A stretch of 37,151 nt of DNA from Phallusia fumigata (taxonomy: Eukaryota; Chordata; Ascidiacea; Phlebobranchia; Ascidiidae), in assembly GCA_008931825.1 (NCBI GenBank), contig QXVZ01025693.1:1-37151 (forward strand), in the 5' to 3' direction. The notes under the pieces are model-generated. The model searched no databases. It was given only the letters and a program-made list of their open reading frames with translations, and was not told the DNA's origin. A program made the translations under genes and the position numbers. Within the stretch, counting starts at the first letter, position 1. Every line of letters starts with the position of its first letter. Shown here in pieces: positions 1 to 9,764 of the stretch.

Positions 1-387
1 ATTTCTCGTTTTAATACCGGAGTTCTGAAAATTGCTCGTGATTCAGACTCATCTTCGTGAGAGCTCAAGTAACGATTTTCTTTCATCGATGAAGCAGGAA
101 TCGCGTTTTCATCCGCCGATGATGTACGCGGTGGTGGCGTGGCTGTTGTAGATAAAATCTGGAAAAAAAAACATTTTCAATAAAACACGGTGGACAGTTT
201 TCGACAACTAAAATTTTCACCGACTTTATCTTAACCAAACGATGGAAACAAATCGGCGTCAGATAACAAAACAGAAAAAACATGACAGACAACATGTGTC
301 CCCTTTATGTAAGCGGGCCAATAAATATCCGAACTTCCTGTACTTACCGAAGATTGCCTATCGGCGATGGTGCATGGCGGGGAAAAC
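1..387. other. Non-coding stretch, nothing recognised
   Basis: No gene, repeat or regulatory site is recognisable here. Short open frames exist on both strands, but they run into the duplicated block at 388 and across the N at 503, so they are not credible genes. Confidence 0.5.
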
Positions 388-502
388 CCCTTTGTCGAGA
401 TTGCCGTCACGCTCGAACGGAGCACGTCACGCTCCGGTGCGCTTACCAACATCGTTGGAAGGTTGATACTGCTTGTGACGTCACCAGAGAAGGGCATGCT
501 CC
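388..502 (+). repeat. False tandem duplication 1, copy A (115 bp)
   Basis: These 115 bases recur without any difference I can see at 504-618. The only thing between the copies is one N at 503. The block contains one TGACGTCA (476-483). Identical sequence abutting a single N on both sides is what overlapping contig ends look like when joined without merging. A very recent real tandem duplication is the less likely alternative. Confidence 0.9.
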
Positions 503-503
503 N

Positions 504-618
504 CCCTTTGTCGAGATTGCCGTCACGCTCGAACGGAGCACGTCACGCTCCGGTGCGCTTACCAACATCGTTGGAAGGTTGATACTGCTTGTGACGTCAC
601 CAGAGAAGGGCATGCTCC
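504..618 (+). repeat. False tandem duplication 1, copy B (115 bp)
   Basis: Second copy of 388-502, starting on the base after the N. Open frames that span 503 (for example 282-623 and 443-667) exist only because the same segment is read twice and should be ignored. Confidence 0.9.
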
Positions 619-1297
619 CCTGAGGCTGGCACGAGACTAAACTGTTCGCGTTGGAGAGATCAAGCACCAGGGTTGCGTCATTGGCTTCAACTGTGACGTC
701 ACTGTGACTGCTTTTGACGTCACACTCGGAAGTTTTTAATTTCCGTTCTTCGTCGAGTTTCGGCGAAGGGGATGTACCGGGTTTTACGTCTTCAGATTCT
801 GTTGACGTTTTTTGTTCATTTTCATCTAAGCCCTGTGCAGAAATAGAAAACTCTCTTTGATCTTTTGTTGACAGATATTTAAATCGAGTAAAACGTTAAA
901 AAATATGCAAGCAAAAAAGTGACGGGTTGCGTTAACGTACACACACAAATTGCAAATTTTATGCTAGATCTTTTAAAGGCCCAGCACTTTGACGTAATAC
1001 TGACATGGCAACGCTTTGGATTGTTGAAACTTCGATATCTATCTATCTGCATAAACCTCAGATTTCAAACTCAAGTCTTATAAAAACAGCCTAAAGCAAG
1101 AAGGCGATCCAGCCGAACGTCTTACAACTTCAAACCATCGAAATTTACTCGCACAGAAACTGTAGCGACAGCTGCATGCGCACTATGATATAGAAAACTC
1201 GTATTTCCAACGCGTTTATAACACAACCACCATCGCCGGTTATGAAACCAAAAAAAAGTTTAATCTACAAATGTCCGTCAGCGTCAGGTCGAGATGT
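619..1297. other. Non-coding stretch with a TGACGTCA pair
   Basis: The only recognisable content is two TGACGTCA sites at 694 and 715, and a partial NRF1-like half site (TGCATGCGCAC) near 1173. No gene is recognisable. Confidence 0.5.
694..722. promoter_or_regulatory. Paired CRE palindromes, 21 bp apart
   Basis: TGACGTCA occurs at 694-701 and 715-722. This is the full cAMP-response element bound by CREB/ATF bZIP dimers in animals. Start-to-start spacing is 21 bp, two helical turns, so both would lie on the same face of the DNA. Function is inferred from sequence only. Confidence 0.4.
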
Positions 1298-1397
1298 GCT
1301 TGTAAATTGAAATTGCTGCCAGACAGGGTGAATTACGCAAGCGGGTTTTGGATTGGCGCTTGCCCGTACCAATAAACCACAGTTTCTCGATTTTATG
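1298..1397 (+). repeat. False tandem duplication 2, copy A (100 bp)
   Basis: Recurs at 1399-1498 after the single N at 1398, with one A/G difference that I can see (CCCGTACC here, CCCGTGCC in the other copy). One mismatch in 100 bases across a bare N fits either allelic copies or a sequencing error in unmerged contig ends. Confidence 0.88.
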
Positions 1398-1398
1398 N

Positions 1399-1498
1399 GC
1401 TTGTAAATTGAAATTGCTGCCAGACAGGGTGAATTACGCAAGCGGGTTTTGGATTGGCGCTTGCCCGTGCCAATAAACCACAGTTTCTCGATTTTATG
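1399..1498 (+). repeat. False tandem duplication 2, copy B (100 bp)
   Basis: Second copy of 1298-1397, starting on the base after the N and ending with the same TTTTATG. It includes a small inverted pair, CAAGCG and CGCTTG, around the motif GGGTTTTGGATTGG. Confidence 0.88.
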
Positions 1499-1882
1499 GC
1501 ACAGTGGCGGGGAAAGCGTATAGAACCGGCGAAAATCTATTTACGTCACATGACATTGCAAAGTTTACGAATTACATAACGTACGAAACCATACGGCGAA
1601 TTCGATTACAAACGGTTTTAATGGAAACTTCCTGACAAAAAGGAAAGTCCTATTTTCCAATGTGAAGTAAACGTCACTGGCCTTTAGAGACAACCAGGGC
1701 TCGAATGTCATGGTCTAAGTTTACTTTTAACGGCAACGGCAAAGCTGCGTTATTAGAAGCAGGACATTTCAGTGTGTCGCCTCGACCAAAGTCGATTCTC
1801 CAAATTGAGGCCTCCAAATTTCAAGGACAGTAAAACGGCTCAAAAAAGTTGCTCACTTTGGAAAACTTAACACATGCTTAAG
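1499..1882. other. Non-coding stretch, nothing recognised
   Basis: No gene, hairpin or repeat is visible in this stretch. Confidence 0.5.
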
Positions 1883-2204
1883 TTTCCATAATCAGGTAAC
1901 AGAAATGAAAAATCAAAACAAAAAACTGAAACTCGCAATCTAGTCTTTAAATGTACCAGTGGACTTTCGACATCCACCCACTGAGCTGCAAGCGAGGTAA
2001 CCTGATCTCACAATGCGGACTGAGGAGAGATATCTGAGCAGACCTTTCCATAATCAGAAAATAAAAATAAAAAACGAACACAAAAAAACAGGAATTTCCA
2101 ATCCTAAACTACCAGCTAGGCTTTAGACAGCAAATGACTGAACTGCCAGTGAGGCAACCTAATCGCACACTGCGGGCTGAAGAGAGCATTCCGAGCAAAG
2201 TAAA
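1883..2204 (+). repeat. Degenerate two-copy tandem repeat, period about 162 bp
   Basis: The block 1883-2044 aligns with 2045-2204. Both begin TTTCCATAATCAG, continue through an A-rich tract, and end in a related segment (GAGCTGCAAGCGAGGTAACC versus GAACTGCCAGTGAGGCAACC). Identity is roughly 70-75% by eye, with small gaps. There is no N here and divergence is high, so this looks like a genuine old duplication, unlike the N-flanked ones. No coding potential is preserved between the copies. Confidence 0.65.
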
Positions 2205-3941
2205 CTAAAGTAATTGGCAAGCAGGGAATCCCGCTTTGAAGACAGATCAACGGGGCGAGAGGTTGGGCGCCCCATCTCATTAAGCCTCGCTGTGTGACAA
2301 AAACTAATTAAAGCGTTACGCATGACCGCCAATTCGACACGCTCCGTTCGAGGCATGGATATTGAAGAAGGGAGCGTGCTTGCTTGCTTGCTTGCTTTCC
2401 TCAAAACCCGATGTGGAACATTTACCACTAAGCTGGGTTTTAAGCTTCTGGTCATTACGCACTGATGATGACAGCATCGATTGTCGAAACGTTATATATT
2501 CACTCTATACAAGTTTTTCGCTTTTAATTGCGCTGCTCTTCAATTCTGTGTCTTTTAAACAACTGGTTTCGAGATTTCAACGCTCTTTCGGGAAATGCAA
2601 AGTTGTTTTTGCGCTTACAATTTTCACGTTATATTTAAGATCCACGTTATATTTAAGGAAGTATGACGCCATTTATGCTTATTTGCGTTTCCATTAGTGT
2701 TTGTGGCGTCGCAAGTCATCCAACCAGTTCCGTAACTGCTGAATATAACGGAGGTTTCGGCCACTTTTTACAATTACAATTCCACAGGTTTAGTGTCTCG
2801 GTGTTCTAGTGTCTCGATCAGACGGAAACGAAAACAAAAAAAAAGTTTGACTCCTCCGCAAGATTTTCAGGCCTTTGATGCTTAAAGCATTGGCGAGCCC
2901 TAATCCATGGGAGCCATAACGAAACAACGGACATTGTTTCAAAGATTACGTCATTTTAATTTATGTTTCATGAAGTTGGCATTGAAGTACCGCATGTGTC
3001 AACAATGGAAAATTGGAAATTACGTCGGAACCACTCAGGTTTACAGTTCGGACATAAAACCCGCTACGTTCTTGTCTAAACATGATTACTTGGCATTCAA
3101 TCTCTCGAAAACCTCAACGCGTCGCTCCTTGTGATTTTCAGATGGTGAATTTTAACGAAACCACTTTTCCATGTTGAACCTTACAACAGGGTCTACGTTA
3201 CTTGCAGACAGTAGTATAGAAAAAGTTCAGTTGTAACATTTATCTGGGAAAAACCACTCTTCTATTTGAAGAGTTCAGAGATAATGGGCTTTACGCGTGT
3301 AAAACCTGCATGCCTCGTGCTAGCCTTCTTGTATCAATGGCGGTGCTATTAGGTTTGAAGAAGCGTTTAACTGTTTTGGCATGCAATTTTCATCCATGAT
3401 ATTTATGTTGTGAACCTTAAGGAGTTAGTTCATTTCCTGAAAATAACATCTTTGCCTTTACAGTGCCCGCAAACAATTAGACATCAAAATGATACAAACA
3501 AATCGGTTTATTATGAAACCCTTTTTACCTTCAATCCGCTCACATCAACTAAATGACCAAAAACAACCAAGTCGGCATCACTAAAACTTTTCGTGAAATC
3601 GTTTCTTATCATTAACCCGTGTTTGTACAAAGCGATCGAATCGTAAGCTTCCTGCACTGCGCCACGTTGTACAACAGGGCTGCTCAATATGTAATTCAAT
3701 CAACGACTCATTCCAGAGTACAGATTGGAATTTCTTATCAGCTGGTACATAGGCGCGTTAACACGAAAGTGCGTGATTAAAATATGTTGACAGACTTGGC
3801 GGCCAAGGAATGAAATGAAAAGAGCTTCACATACGTCCCTATTAATGGCGGTCTTTCATTTGGTTCGGCAGCTAATTGAATAGCTGCTTCATGGTGTTGA
3901 ATGAAAGGCGATTGATTTGGACGCAGGAGACGGCGGATGTC
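2205..3941. other. Non-coding stretch with small simple repeats
   Basis: Holds a GCTT microsatellite (2378-2397), a 15-bp direct repeat CACGTTATATTTAAG (2625-2639 and 2643-2657, period 18), and a 10-bp direct repeat TAGTGTCTCG (2791-2800 and 2807-2816). A segment near 3288-3311 resembles the distal part of the dispersed element seen at 25986-26010. Open frames of 62-111 codons are present but none resembles a known family. Confidence 0.5.
2378..2397 (+). repeat. (GCTT)5 microsatellite
   Basis: Five perfect GCTT units. Confidence 0.95.
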
Positions 3942-4716
3942 TTTTAAACCTCGGCTCGGTGATGAGATTTCTTTCTCTTGGTTTAGCATACATGAGGTTG
4001 CAATGCGTTTGCTTGTAGCGGTTCTGCCCAAGTCTAATTTAATCTTATGAATTGCCACGGCGAAGTGACACGACTAAGTTATGTAGTGTAATTTGTCGGC
4101 CAAGACCGCCCCATTTTCAAAATATTTTTGCGAACACTTTGTTTAACGTTCTCTAACACCTTTTCTGTCAATCGGTGTGTGTGTATGTTTCTTCGTTTCA
4201 CACAATTATTTACTTTATTCCCGTAGATCTAATAAATCAGTTGTAGGATTTTTACTTGAGAGTACCCGCTGTGCAAACGATTAACAAACAAACTCCAAAA
4301 TACTACTAAAAAATAATAATTTGTAGCGATTTGTTTGACAACACAAAAACGAAACAGTTTAATTTCTACTCAGCTGTCGTTAGCTGAAAATGCTTCTGTC
4401 ATAAAACAAAACATCACACAATGCGCATTTCTGCATGAAATGGTCTAACAGGACAACACCGCTAACAATCCATATCGTCCCGGTGCAACAAATGTCACCA
4501 ACCAACCCTTTCAAACACGTGTTTTCGCACCAGAACTTCGCTGCTAGACCATTTACAGTCATAAACACGACATGCACAAACAAACAAGAAAAGTAGTCTA
4601 CCTGATCTTCATGAAAACTCGTATCCTGCATTTACCACACTATATTTCCAAACTACATTCTCCGCACAGCCACATTTTGTACTTTACTTGCAGATTCATG
4701 AAAGTACATTGTAAAT
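3942..4716 (+). repeat. False tandem duplication 3, copy A (775 bp)
   Basis: Aligned end to end with 4718-5490 across the single N at 4717. By eye I count about 18 substitutions and one 2-bp indel in a GT run (GTGTGTGTGT here, two bases shorter in copy B), so about 97.5% identity. That is the pattern of two alleles of one locus, each kept once. Neither copy carries a supported gene: the open frame 4380-4631 and its partner 5154-5405 differ by many amino-acid changes and match nothing I know. Confidence 0.9.
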
Positions 4717-4717
4717 N

Positions 4718-5490
4718 TTTTAAACCTCGGCTCGGTGATGAGATTTCTTTCTCTTGGTTTAGCATACATGAGGTTGCAATGCGTTTGCTTGTAGCGGTTC
4801 TGCCCAAGTCTAATTTAATCTTATGAATTGCCACGGCGAAGTGACACGACTAAGTTATGTAGTGTAACTTGTCGGCCAATACCGCCCCATTTTCGAAATA
4901 TTTTTGCGAACACTTTGTTTAACGTTCTCTAACACCTTTTCTGTCAATCGGTGTGTGTATGTTTCTTCGTTTCACACAATTATTTACTTTATTCCCGTAG
5001 ATCTAATAAATCAGTTGTAGGATTTTTACTTGAGAGTACCCGCTGTGCAAACGATTAACAAACAAACTCCAAAATACTACTAAAAAATAATAATTTGTAG
5101 CGATTTGTTTGACAACACAAAAACGAAACAGTTTAATTTCTATTCAGCTGTCGTTAGCTGAAAATGCTCCTGTTATAAAACAAAACATCACACAAAGCGC
5201 ATTTCTGCATGAAATGGTCTAACAGGAAAACACAGCTAACAATCCATACCGTCCCGGTGCAACAAATGTCGCCAACCAACCCATTCAAACACGTGTTTCC
5301 GCACCAGAACTTCGCTGCTAGACCATTTACAATCACAAACACGACATGCACAAACAAACAAGAAAAGTAGTCTACCCGATCTGCATGAAAACTCGTATCC
5401 TGCATTTACCACACTATATTTCCAAACTACATTCTCCGCACAGCCACATTTTCTACTTTACTTGCAGATTCATGAAAGTACATTGTAAAT
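4718..5490 (+). repeat. False tandem duplication 3, copy B (773 bp)
   Basis: Second allele-like copy of 3942-4716, starting immediately after the N. The unique sequence resumes at 5491, so copy B is continuous with the right flank and copy A with the left flank, as expected when two overlapping contig ends are abutted. Confidence 0.9.
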
Positions 5491-5735
5491 ACGATGCCAA
5501 ATTTCCAATCTACACCACACAGCCAGTCCGTGGCTCCTCGCAGGGGAATAAACCTCCGTCCCGCTTCCGACCCACGACAATTTCGTCTTGAATTTCACTT
5601 TCTTCCGCGCTCGCCATATGCGAAACACGCGGCACCGGCAGAAAATTTAATTATTTATTAATTAAACGCTCCCCCCGCCCTCCCCGTGTAATTCCCGAGT
5701 CGACGCGGGACGACAGGGTGCGCGCGCGTTCTCGG

Positions 5736-5745
5736 GTCACGTGAC
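5736..5745. promoter_or_regulatory. GTCACGTGAC E-box palindrome
   Basis: Perfect 10-bp palindrome with CACGTG core, identical to the extended site of USF/TFEB-class bHLH-Zip factors. Confidence 0.45.
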
Positions 5746-5947
5746 AATGGCGAGCGTTCGCTTGTGACGCAGGGATTTCCAGAAAACGATCATTATGGAA
5801 TCGCGCAATATTTTGCCTAACATTTTTTTTCGCTGTTTCACAACACTAGAAAAAAGTATTACAAACATTTTACGGTTTAACAGTTTAAGTTTTTTCTGTA
5901 TTTTTCTCTGAATAATTGCAATTTAAAAGTAGGTGAAAGATGTAAAG

Positions 5948-5957
5948 TTTCCCGCCA
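5948..5957 (+). promoter_or_regulatory. E2F-like site
   Basis: TTTCCCGCCA matches the E2F/DP consensus TTTSSCGC exactly and lies about 200 bp from the E-box at 5736. Confidence 0.35.
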
Positions 5958-6000
5958 TGTTTTCTAGGCGCCATATTCTAGGCGCTTTTGAATCATCCAC

Positions 6001-6981
6001 ACAAATTAACCATTTTGAGGCACCAAACTGCCAAACTTCGACTACTTACTTGTTCCTAGGGCACTAAAACCTTTATAGGATGAAATAGTTTGTTCACTAG
6101 GTTTTGTTCTGCTCCCACACACAAAAAAAGTAAAATGCCGAAAGCGGATGCCGAAAAAACATAATGATCCAAACTTTAGAATTCGTTGAGCTAAAAATTA
6201 CATCTCACCCTCACACTGACTGAGTTCAGTTTGCGTGGAGTGGCGACCGAAGCGTTGTGAAGTTGCGTTATTCATAACGCGTGGTCGAAAGACTAGATCG
6301 ATATTAGAGAGACTAATTAGCGGTGAAAGGTTGAATTAATAACAGAGGGGGTTGACAGCAAGCTGCTGTTGTGGAAACGACAGGTCTCAAAGAACGGGGG
6401 CTGCTTGTTCAACTCTTTCAACGCTGGGCACGGGGTAATTTGACTGAATTACCTCGAATTGACGGAAGGGTTTCAAACGGCTGTGTCTGGATAAATTTGT
6501 TACGTTACGGAATTTTGACCGGTGATGCTTCTTCAAAATTATGTCCTTTTTAATATGTGCCGGATTAGTTTCATCAAATCTAAAGTGTTTTATATTTTAG
6601 GTTGAATTCTGTAGCTAAAGTTGTTTTGGGGACAAAATTTGACAACAATAGTTAAATAATCGACGAAAAAAATTGAACACACGGCAATGTTTGCTCCAAA
6701 TAAAGGGTGTGTTCTAATTCGAAAAAGCCAGATATTTGTTTTTTCATTTACAAGCTACCAAAAATTTGTAAAAAAAATTACGAAGGACCCAAATCAAAAT
6801 CTTTTAGGCCATAATAAACTGTTTCAATCACCAAGCTGGGTAAAGAAAATTACAAAATTTTGAATTTTTTTCGAATGGTTACAGCCAACTTCTGTCCGCA
6901 AAACATTGCATTTGAGACACTAAAAAACAGGACAATGCATTTGGCAAAAAAAAAACAAATATCCTAATAATAATAAAGACA
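6001..6981. other. AT-rich non-coding stretch
   Basis: No gene is supported. The 60-codon frame at 6371-6553 has no recognisable domain. It contains a 15-base match to the conserved 18S rRNA segment GAATTGACGGAAGGG (6456-6470), and TAATTTGACT (6436-6445) is also found just downstream of that segment in 18S, but here the order is reversed. The stretch ends at the N at 6982. Confidence 0.45.
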
Positions 6982-6982
6982 N
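6982..6982. other. Single-N junction without flanking duplication
   Basis: An isolated N. Unlike the Ns at 503, 1398, 4717 and 34650, I see no repeated sequence across it, so it may be a gap of unknown size or one unresolved base. Confidence 0.6.
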
Positions 6983-7297
6983 GTTCCCGCGCAAATGAGA
7001 GACAGGCGTGAAATTCGCCATTCGCCTTCTGTTTATTTTCGCGCGAGCACTCCTGAAACGAGGCAGCAGAGTTCACGAGAAAACACAAGCTTGATGAGAA
7101 ACTGTTCTGCGAGGGACGAAATTAGCGCGAGAAAACGAGAGATCCGATCGGCGATTAATTGCGATACCCTGTCGGTGCGGATTGTTTGTTGTGGCGAATT
7201 AACCGCAGCGGACACACCGCTCATCGGATGTGGTCTGGCGGCCGCTGCGTTGGGGAGGAGGGCAGCTTCAGGGAAACTGACCACGTTATTTGAAGAT

Positions 7298-7315
7298 CAG
7301 AGGTCATGACCTCTG
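7298..7315. promoter_or_regulatory. 18-bp perfect palindrome containing AGGTCATGACCT
   Basis: CAGAGGTCATGACCTCTG is its own reverse complement. The central AGGTCATGACCT is two nuclear-receptor half sites AGGTCA as an inverted repeat with no spacer, the arrangement known as the palindromic thyroid-hormone/retinoid response element. Binding here is inferred. Confidence 0.45.
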
Positions 7316-7678
7316 CACCGCAAGGAATTCTCGTGATTGGTCTATGGTTGTTGGTCTTGAATGTGGTGAAATGGTGTCTAATTATAGATGGTGTTTTTTT
7401 TTTCGACAAATGGTTGCAAAATCCATCTTGGTTTCGGGTTTTATTGTTTTAATTTGTCAACATGTTTTGGTAGCGAGGTTTTATTCTAGGGTCATAGCCT
7501 TGGACTCGTTTTTTTGATTTAATTAATTACGGTAAAAATTTTAAAAGGTAAATTCTTAGCCCTGTTTAATTTAGTTTTGTGCGCCAATGCATGGTATTTC
7601 ATTTATCATTTTATTCCAAAGGCTTCTACCGCTTTTGATTTAGTTTAGTTAAAAACAACTGTTGAAAACTTTACCGAC

Positions 7679-7704
7679 TGCGCATGCGCACAAGTCACCA
7701 CGTG
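7679..7704. promoter_or_regulatory. NRF1-like palindrome plus CACGTG E-box
   Basis: TGCGCATGCGCA (7679-7690) is a perfect 12-bp palindrome and an exact match to the NRF1 (insect Ewg, sea-urchin P3A2) consensus. CACGTG follows at 7699-7704. NRF1 sites in animals are concentrated in promoters, so a transcription start nearby is possible, but I cannot point to one. Confidence 0.45.
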
Positions 7705-7730
7705 ATTCTTGTCTTGAAAAAACTGTGAGT

Positions 7731-8680
7731 AATTACAGGTTTATAAGGCTAGGTTCACTCAGAGGGCAAGAAAAGCTAAAATTAGGGAGGGAACAGGTTC
7801 TTTGAACTTGCAACATGCGGTTAGGGGGGGTATTAGCACCCCCACGCAAACCTCGCGTGATTAATTGTAGCTGTGGTCAGTCGCAGCAGGCGTGATTTTT
7901 GTGTTTTGCGTGACGGTAATTGCTGATTCGTTGTGTCAATTAGATTTCAACAGGTAAACGAGCCCGGAACTTTAGGATGTTGCAAGGGGGGAAATTTCAA
8001 GGTCACGAGATGGACGCCGAATTAAGGCGAAGGTCAGGAAAATTGAAAGGTTTTTTTGCCACATATTTGGCAACAAATTTTGTTTGACGAATTTATTTGG
8101 GTGCAAAGAAGTTTTATAGAGAAAATATGTTCTACATAACAGTTTTACCAACAACTTGAAACGATAAAGTAATAATGATTTTACAAAACTGAAAACGTAC
8201 GGAAACTGCCAAGATGATGTCAACCTTTCGGCAAGCAACACGGAATGTGCATTTTTTAGTAATTAGCTGCCAACATACACTTGGCAGAAAAAAAGCACTG
8301 CCAAAGCATGTGCTTAAAATTTATTTACAAAAAAAAACACTTTGTCGGGATACGGAACCCAGCTCGACTGGGCCGATGTCAATTGAAACCAACTTGCAAC
8401 TTTCAGGGAAAACTAGTTTTTCACGTCCCTTTGAAGCAGTTCCAACCCAACCAAGGCAATTTCCGTTTGACAGCAGATTAATGATCGCAAAATGTTACGA
8501 GGGACGACAATTATCGCAGGAATTCCGTGGCAGCTTCGACCGTACACTGGCAGGCACCGTCAAAAAACATTTGACTACAGCAACCAAATTGGGTTCAACC
8601 AGGCAATCAAGACGACGCAAAACATTTTTAACACCTCGCAAACAGACAATTAGCCGCCGAACCTTGGTATCATAGCTGAA
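7731..8680. other. Non-coding stretch holding the longest chance-length frame
   Basis: The 153-codon frame at 8214-8675 is the longest in the window. Its protein is rich in R, K, S and T, has no domain I recognise, no signal peptide and no partner in codon bias, and its length is what chance predicts. The stretch also has GGGGG-TATTAGCA-CCCCC (7826-7843) and a small hairpin with CTGCCAA (8267-8273) and TTGGCAG (8281-8287). Confidence 0.45.
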
Positions 8681-9650
8681 CGGCTAATTGGCTTTCACGC
8701 CGCTCGTCTTAGGAGCAACGGCTTTCTATTTTCGGACTCGACGATAATTAAAACGACGATCCTGAGGCTCAGTTCACACCGGTTCGCGACACCTCCTGCC
8801 TGTGGAAGTCTTGAATCGGTGTGAATCGGACTTAATGGTCTGAAATCCATTCGGGATTGTTAATGGCACCTTTGTTTAGTGCTAATTAAGTCTCCGGCCG
8901 CCGCAAACCGTTGATAGTTTATAGGGGTTTGCTGGCTAAAATCAGGCGGACAGCCTGGACGGTTTATAACTATTCTGGATTACTGGTGAAAATCAAGAGC
9001 AAATGTCACCCCTCAACACCAGGACATTTAATATTTCCCACTTGTTTGGCAGATTTTTTCCACAAACCATTTAATTAGTGGTAAAATTAACATAGGAGGA
9101 ATCCATTAAATCGCTGTAGTTAATTAAGGATTGGTAAAGTTTCTAAAAACGTGTCGATTTAGATTGTTGGGGTTCTCTTGTACCCCTCAATCACAATCCA
9201 AAAATGCCACACGGATTTGTTGATTGGATTTAACGAGAGGTCAAACCAAGGTCAGAGCACCTGAAGTGTTTGTCTTTGTACATGGACGGGTGAAGAGTGC
9301 AAAACAATTAACTCAAATGCTTTAAAAAAATCAGCAACAAAACAATTTAGGTGACAAAATTTCGAAGTTCCACTTGTTTGTGGCCTTACGAGCTTGGTGG
9401 TGTGCAATTAGTGTCAGGAAAAGAGTTTTGCCGTCGGAGATGGTATTGCAATTAAAACACGTTAATTTCATGACACGGCAGACGTAACGAAGAGCAGTAA
9501 TGTTCTACTCTTATGCCTTTTCACGCCTATAATGCGTTGCGACGTAGTCCACTGCAGCAAAGACATAGGAATGTTTTTTTGCAATTTACACAAAATGTAC
9601 ATTCAACCAAGATTGAAGCTAGTTCTACACCTCGTCAGATAATTTAATAC
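8681..9650. other. Non-coding stretch with one inverted repeat
   Basis: Apart from the hairpin at 8773-8825 I recognise nothing here. Confidence 0.5.
8773..8825. repeat. Inverted repeat, 13-bp arms
   Basis: Arms TTCACACCGGTTC (8773-8785) and GAATCGGTGTGAA (8813-8825) pair at 12 of 13 positions around a 27-base loop. No neighbouring gene suggests whether this acts in RNA or DNA. Confidence 0.6.
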
Positions 9651-9687
9651 GGTTGACTGCGCGATGTTTGTTGAAAAACCCGCTTAA
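9651..9687 (+). repeat. GGTTGACTGC dispersed element, copy 1
   Basis: Reads GGTTGACTGC, then a diverged GCGATGTTTGTTG, then AAAAACCCGCTTAA. Head and tail match the family consensus described in the findings. No other family member lies to its left in the window. Confidence 0.65.
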
Positions 9688-9756
9688 ATCTAATAAATTT
9701 ATAGCTGCAACAATCTCTACCGTTTGTTTGTTTATCGACATGGCGCATAGCCTTTA

Positions 9757-9764
9757 TGACGTCA
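9757..9764. promoter_or_regulatory. CRE palindrome TGACGTCA
   Basis: In the context TATGACGTCACAACG. The 3' CACAA/CACAT continuation is shared with several other copies in the window. Confidence 0.35.

Larger units (their letters stand above)
5491..6000. promoter_or_regulatory. GC-rich promoter-like patch (E-box and E2F-like sites)
   Basis: A CpG-rich segment begins near 5610 and holds TAATTAA next to C-runs (5655-5687), a CGCGCGCG tract, the palindrome GTCACGTGAC (5736-5745) followed by CAATGGCGAGCG, then TTTCCCGCCA (5948-5957) and two copies of TTCTAGGCGC (5962-5971 and 5976-5985). GTCACGTGAC is the bHLH-Zip E-box known for USF and TFEB-type factors. TTTCCCGCC is the E2F consensus. The cluster suggests a promoter or enhancer core. 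No transcript or open frame beside it confirms this. Confidence 0.35.
6983..7730. other. Non-coding stretch with palindromic protein-site candidates
   Basis: Contains a NotI-type GCGGCCGC near 7239, an 18-bp palindrome (7298-7315), and an NRF1-like palindrome with an E-box (7679-7704). Overlapping open frames on both strands around 6995-7309 are in GC-rich sequence and resemble no family. Confidence 0.45.

Noticed and set aside
388..618. Tandem array or CRISPR-like direct repeats
   Set aside because: Only two copies, flanking a single N, in an animal genome; an assembly overlap explains them.
282..667. Frames running across the N at 503
   Set aside because: They read the same 115 bases twice through an assembly artefact.
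2159..2455. Reverse 98-codon frame overlapping the 162-bp tandem repeat
   Set aside because: The repeat partner does not keep the frame, and the frame includes the GCTT microsatellite.
4572..4834. Frames crossing the N at 4717
   Set aside because: They join two allele-like copies at an artificial junction.
8214..8675. Open frame of 153 codons, the longest in the window
   Set aside because: Length equals the chance expectation, no domain or composition typical of a protein family, and a second frame overlaps it. It could be revived only by a transcript or a conserved homologue.
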